Assembly: GCA_965222015.1 (NCBI GenBank)
Contig: CBDCTL010000024.1
Location: forward strand, 434,001-498,000
Source: JANQPX01 sp965222015
GTDB lineage: Bacteria; Pseudomonadota; Alphaproteobacteria; Geminicoccales; Geminicoccaceae
Reading direction: 5' to 3'
DNA length: 64,000 bases
Below the pieces are notes generated by a model. It was not told where the DNA came from. It was given only the letters and a program-made list of their open reading frames with translations, and did not search any database. Positions within the stretch are counted from its first letter, which is position 1, and the number at the start of each line of letters is the position of its first letter. The position numbers were made by a program, and so were the translations under genes. Positions 61,808 through 64,000 of the stretch are shown here, in pieces.

Positions 61808-62086
61808 CTAGAAGATCCAGGCGGCAAGAATGTGGCGGGCGAATTCCACCAGGACGATGAGGATGATCGGCGAGATGTCGATCCCGCCGAGGTCGGGCAG
61901 TGCGTTTCTGATCGGACGAAGCGCCGGTTCGGTCAGACGGTGCAGGAACTCGCCGACCTGGCTCACGAAGGGATTGTGACGATTGATCACGCCGAACTGC
62001 ACCAGCCAGCTCAGAATGACCGATACGATGATGGCGACCAGAAACAGCCAGAGAAGCGTATCGAGCAGGTAATGGATGGGATTCAC
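61808..62086 (-). CDS. YggT family membrane protein
   Basis: A 92-residue membrane protein with two hydrophobic segments and the YggT core: LDTLLWLFLVAIIVSVILSWL, then PFVSQVGEFLHRLTEPALRPIRNALPDLGGIDISPIILI (FLHRLTEPALRPIR being the hallmark). Its role is unclear; in other organisms it affects osmotic stress and cell division-associated processes. Its start is about 214 bases upstream of the phaR stop. Confidence 0.92.
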   Translation of the reverse strand: MNPIHYLLDTLLWLFLVAIIVSVILSWLVQFGVINRHNPFVSQVGEFLHRLTEPALRPIRNALPDLGGIDISPIILIVLVEFARHILAAWIF

Positions 62087-62299
62087 CGGATTGATCCCCG
62101 ATTAGGGTTGGTCTGGACGGGCGCTTGGCATCCGAGAACATGAGGGTGAAAGTCACATGGCCAGGTTCACAGGAGACGGAGTTGTACGCGGCTACGCCCG
62201 TTATATAGGCAGACCGCCTCATCCTGCCAGAGGCTCCGTGGGCGTCGGTCCGGAAGATCGCCGAGAGGGTTGGGCCGGAACCGGCCCGGCGGCCGGATT

Positions 62300-62953
62300 T
62301 CAGCGCTTGGTTTCGGCCTTCTGCGCCTCGACCAGCTTGCTGAGCTCCTGCTGCAGGGCTTCGATCCTGGCGCTCAGCTCCTGGATTTCCCTGGCGGCAT
62401 CGCCGCCCGCTCGCGCGGCGCCCTGCGTGGTACCGTTCTCGCGCGAAGCGGTACCCGTCTCGCCGTCGGCCGCGGGATTGAACATGGTCGCCGCCTGCTG
62501 GAACAGCGCGATGTTCTGGCGCGCCATGTCCTCGAACTGGCCGATCGGGAAGAAGCGCCCGAAGGTGCCTTCGATATAGTGACGGATCTGTTCCTGGTTG
62601 CTGGAAAAATTCTCCATGCTCATCTCGAGATAGCGCGGCAGGAAGGCGCGCAGGCTGTCGTCATAGAACCGGATGAGCTGGCGGAGAAAATTGGTCGGCA
62701 GGAGATTACGGCCCTTGCCGTCCTCTTCCAGGATAATCTGGGTCAGGATCGAGCGCGTCAGATCCTCGCCGGTCTTGGCGTCGAAAACGACGAAATTGTC
62801 GCCGTCGCGCACCATTTTCGAGAGGTCGTCGAGGGTGACGTAGCTGCTCGACGCCGTGTTGTAGAGGCGTCGATTCGCGTATTTTTTGACGACCGCGACG
62901 CCTTCTTCGACATTGCAGTCGAACTTCTTCCTGCCGCCCTTGCTCTCAGCCAT
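62300..62953 (-). CDS. phaR: Polyhydroxyalkanoate synthesis repressor PhaR
   Basis: A 217-residue PhaR, which binds PHA granules and DNA and represses phasin genes. The DNA/PHB-binding N-terminus is VVKKYANRRLYNTASSSYVTLDDLSKMVRDG, then FVVFDAKTGEDLTRSILTQIILEE and FLRQLIRFYDDSLRAFLPRYLEMSM. A coiled coil (REIQELSARIEALQQELSKL) ends the protein. The phaC/phaZ genes are not in the window. It starts 132 bases before the rplI stop on the same strand. Confidence 0.93.
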   Translation of the reverse strand: MAESKGGRKKFDCNVEEGVAVVKKYANRRLYNTASSSYVTLDDLSKMVRDGDNFVVFDAKTGEDLTRSILTQIILEEDGKGRNLLPTNFLRQLIRFYDDSLRAFLPRYLEMSMENFSSNQEQIRHYIEGTFGRFFPIGQFEDMARQNIALFQQAATMFNPAADGETGTASRENGTTQGAARAGGDAAREIQELSARIEALQQELSKLVEAQKAETKR

Positions 62954-63084
62954 GCCGAGCCGCGCCTTTCACGAGCATCGAAACAAAGGCAGAGGTTAGA
63001 CCAGAAGTCCCTGGTCTTGCCAGCTTTTTTTGCAGTGCAGCGAAATCGTGCGGGCAACCGGGGTCGCGGGCGAAACGGGCGCGG

Positions 63085-63663
63085 TCAGGCGTCCTCTTCG
63101 GCGTCCCGGAGCTCCGCGCCCATATCGGCGAGCTCGGCGGCCGCCTCCTCGGCCTCGGCCGCCCGCGCCGCCTCGTAGGCCGCGGCGCGCTCGGGATCGG
63201 CCTGGATCTCGGCCTCCTCCTCCGAGCGGGCGACGTTGACCTTGACCTCGACGTCGACCTCAGGATGAAGCGCGACGCGCACCTCATGCAGGCCGAGGGT
63301 CTTGATCGGGTGATCCAGGCGCACCTGGCGACGGTCGAAAACGGTGCCGGCGGCGACGAAGGCCTCGGCGATGTCGCGACCGTTGACCGAACCGTAGAGC
63401 TGGCCGGATTCGCCGGCCTGCCGGATGATCACGACCGATTGGCCGTCGACCCTGCCGGCGACTGCCTCGGCCTCCTCGCGGCGTTGCAGATTGGCGGCTT
63501 CGAGCTCGACCTTGCGCCGCTCGAACTCGGCGAGATTGGCCTCGGTCGCGCGCATCGCCTTGCCCTGGGGCACGAGATAGTTGCGGGCGTAACCGTTCTT
63601 GACCGTGACCAGGTCACCCATCTGACCGAGTTTCTCGATCCGCTCCAGCAGAACGACCTGCAT
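63085..63663 (-). CDS. rplI: 50S ribosomal protein L9
   Basis: A 192-residue L9: MQVVLLERIEKLGQMGDLVTVKNGYARNYLVPQGKAMRAT (with the GYARNYL hallmark), a long central helix, and GQLYGSVNGRDIAEAF and VRLDHPIKTLGLHEVRVALHPEVDVEV in the C-domain. It has an extra acidic C-terminal tail of 40 residues rich in Glu and Ala, typical of Alphaproteobacteria. It follows the DUF2232 gene by 21 bases. Confidence 0.97.
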   Translation of the reverse strand: MQVVLLERIEKLGQMGDLVTVKNGYARNYLVPQGKAMRATEANLAEFERRKVELEAANLQRREEAEAVAGRVDGQSVVIIRQAGESGQLYGSVNGRDIAEAFVAAGTVFDRRQVRLDHPIKTLGLHEVRVALHPEVDVEVKVNVARSEEEAEIQADPERAAAYEAARAAEAEEAAAELADMGAELRDAEEDA

Positions 63664-63684
63664 GGGAAAGTTCCTCCGATTTCT

Positions 63685-63999
63685 CTACATGTACCGGCGC
63701 AGATGCGCCCAATCTTCAACCAACCCCAAGGCGATCACCACCAGGATCGGCCAGCCGAACAGCATGATGCCGACATAGATCGCGGCAAGACCGACCTGCC
63801 GATAGGACCAGCGATCGGCGAATTTGTGGATCACGGCAAGCCCGAGAAAACCGAACGGCACGATCAGGACCAGAAGCGCCGACCGGCCGAACAGGCCGAT
63901 CCCGGTCGATCCGAAAAGGGACAGGACCGCAGCACCCGCGATCAGCGGCCAGAGCCAGAACGGCAGTTCGAGATCCCGAAGCGTCGGGCTGGGACGACG
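63685..63999 (-). CDS. DUF2232 membrane protein, 5' end outside window
   Basis: The frame ends at TAG 63685-63687 and is open to 63999, leaving 104 C-terminal residues. It reads RRPSPTLRDLELPFWLWPLI, then four hydrophobic segments (AGAAVLSLFGSTGIGLF; SALLVLIVPFGFLGLAV; VGLAAIYVGIMLFGWPILVV) and WAHLRRYM. In Alphaproteobacteria a DUF2232 membrane protein lies between rpsR and rplI, and both content and position match that. Confidence 0.82.
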   Translation of the reverse strand, partial: RRPSPTLRDLELPFWLWPLIAGAAVLSLFGSTGIGLFGRSALLVLIVPFGFLGLAVIHKFADRWSYRQVGLAAIYVGIMLFGWPILVVIALGLVEDWAHLRRYM

Positions 64000-64000
64000 G

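Overview
This is a GC-rich window from an alphaproteobacterial chromosome. The placement rests on several features: a 6S RNA between zapA and the 5-formyltetrahydrofolate cyclo-ligase gene, a DksA with a single cysteine, tkt-gap-pgk and PaaI-rplM-rpsI gene orders, a GTA-type 3TM holin beside an endolysin, PhaR, the CpaC/CpaD pilus secretin pair, and CtrA-like TTAA-N7-TTAM sites. I cannot name the genus.

Layout. 1-6.5 kb: a truncated secreted protein, a PQQ-type sugar dehydrogenase, OxyR, and divergent from it a 25-residue pqqA followed by pqqE without pqqB, C or D, then a maleylacetate reductase-like enzyme. 6.5-11 kb: pgk, gap and tkt on the minus strand. 11-13 kb: DUF4164, zapA, 6S RNA, a frameshifted cyclo-ligase gene and a DUF1499 lipoprotein. 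13-19 kb: a complete Liv-type ABC uptake system with an inserted glutathione transferase. 19-24.5 kb: cupin, flagellar fliO-fliP with two small partners, a MoeB/ThiF enzyme, dksA and a ribokinase. 24.5-30.6 kb: ribosomal genes, a thioesterase, an endolysin/holin pair with its own AT-rich promoter, enoyl-CoA hydratase, a CoA-binding protein and metY. 30.6-39.2 kb: cpaD/cpaC, then an N-formylglutamate amidohydrolase, a DctQMP TRAP transporter and a glutamine-synthetase-like ligase. 39.2-48.3 kb: two response regulators, a Tat protein with a GMC oxidoreductase, a decayed heme-binding gene, hslO, argF, argD and an ABC-2 permease. 48.3-52 kb: a decayed TIR-TPR gene, two tRNA-Ala genes and two cell-wall lipoproteins. 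52-57 kb: a PTS-driven dihydroxyacetone kinase operon in which the EIIA, HPr and EI domains of DhaM are three separate genes. 57-64 kb: an orphan TAXI binding protein divergent from a second N-formylglutamate amidohydrolase, an epimerase, folD, DUF167, YggT, phaR, rplI and a truncated DUF2232 protein.

Most notable: (1) a reduced PqqA/PqqE locus with an intervening hairpin and a divergent promoter region carrying three GATCAAG heptamers exactly 21 bp apart; (2) a family of about 75-80 bp palindromic intergenic repeats, three full copies and one half copy; (3) the 'exploded' DhaM operon; (4) two N-formylglutamate amidohydrolases, each next to a TRAP-family transporter gene; (5) CtrA-like sites by flagellar and cell-wall genes; (6) five apparent frameshifts, several in homopolymers, which are either sequence errors or gene decay.
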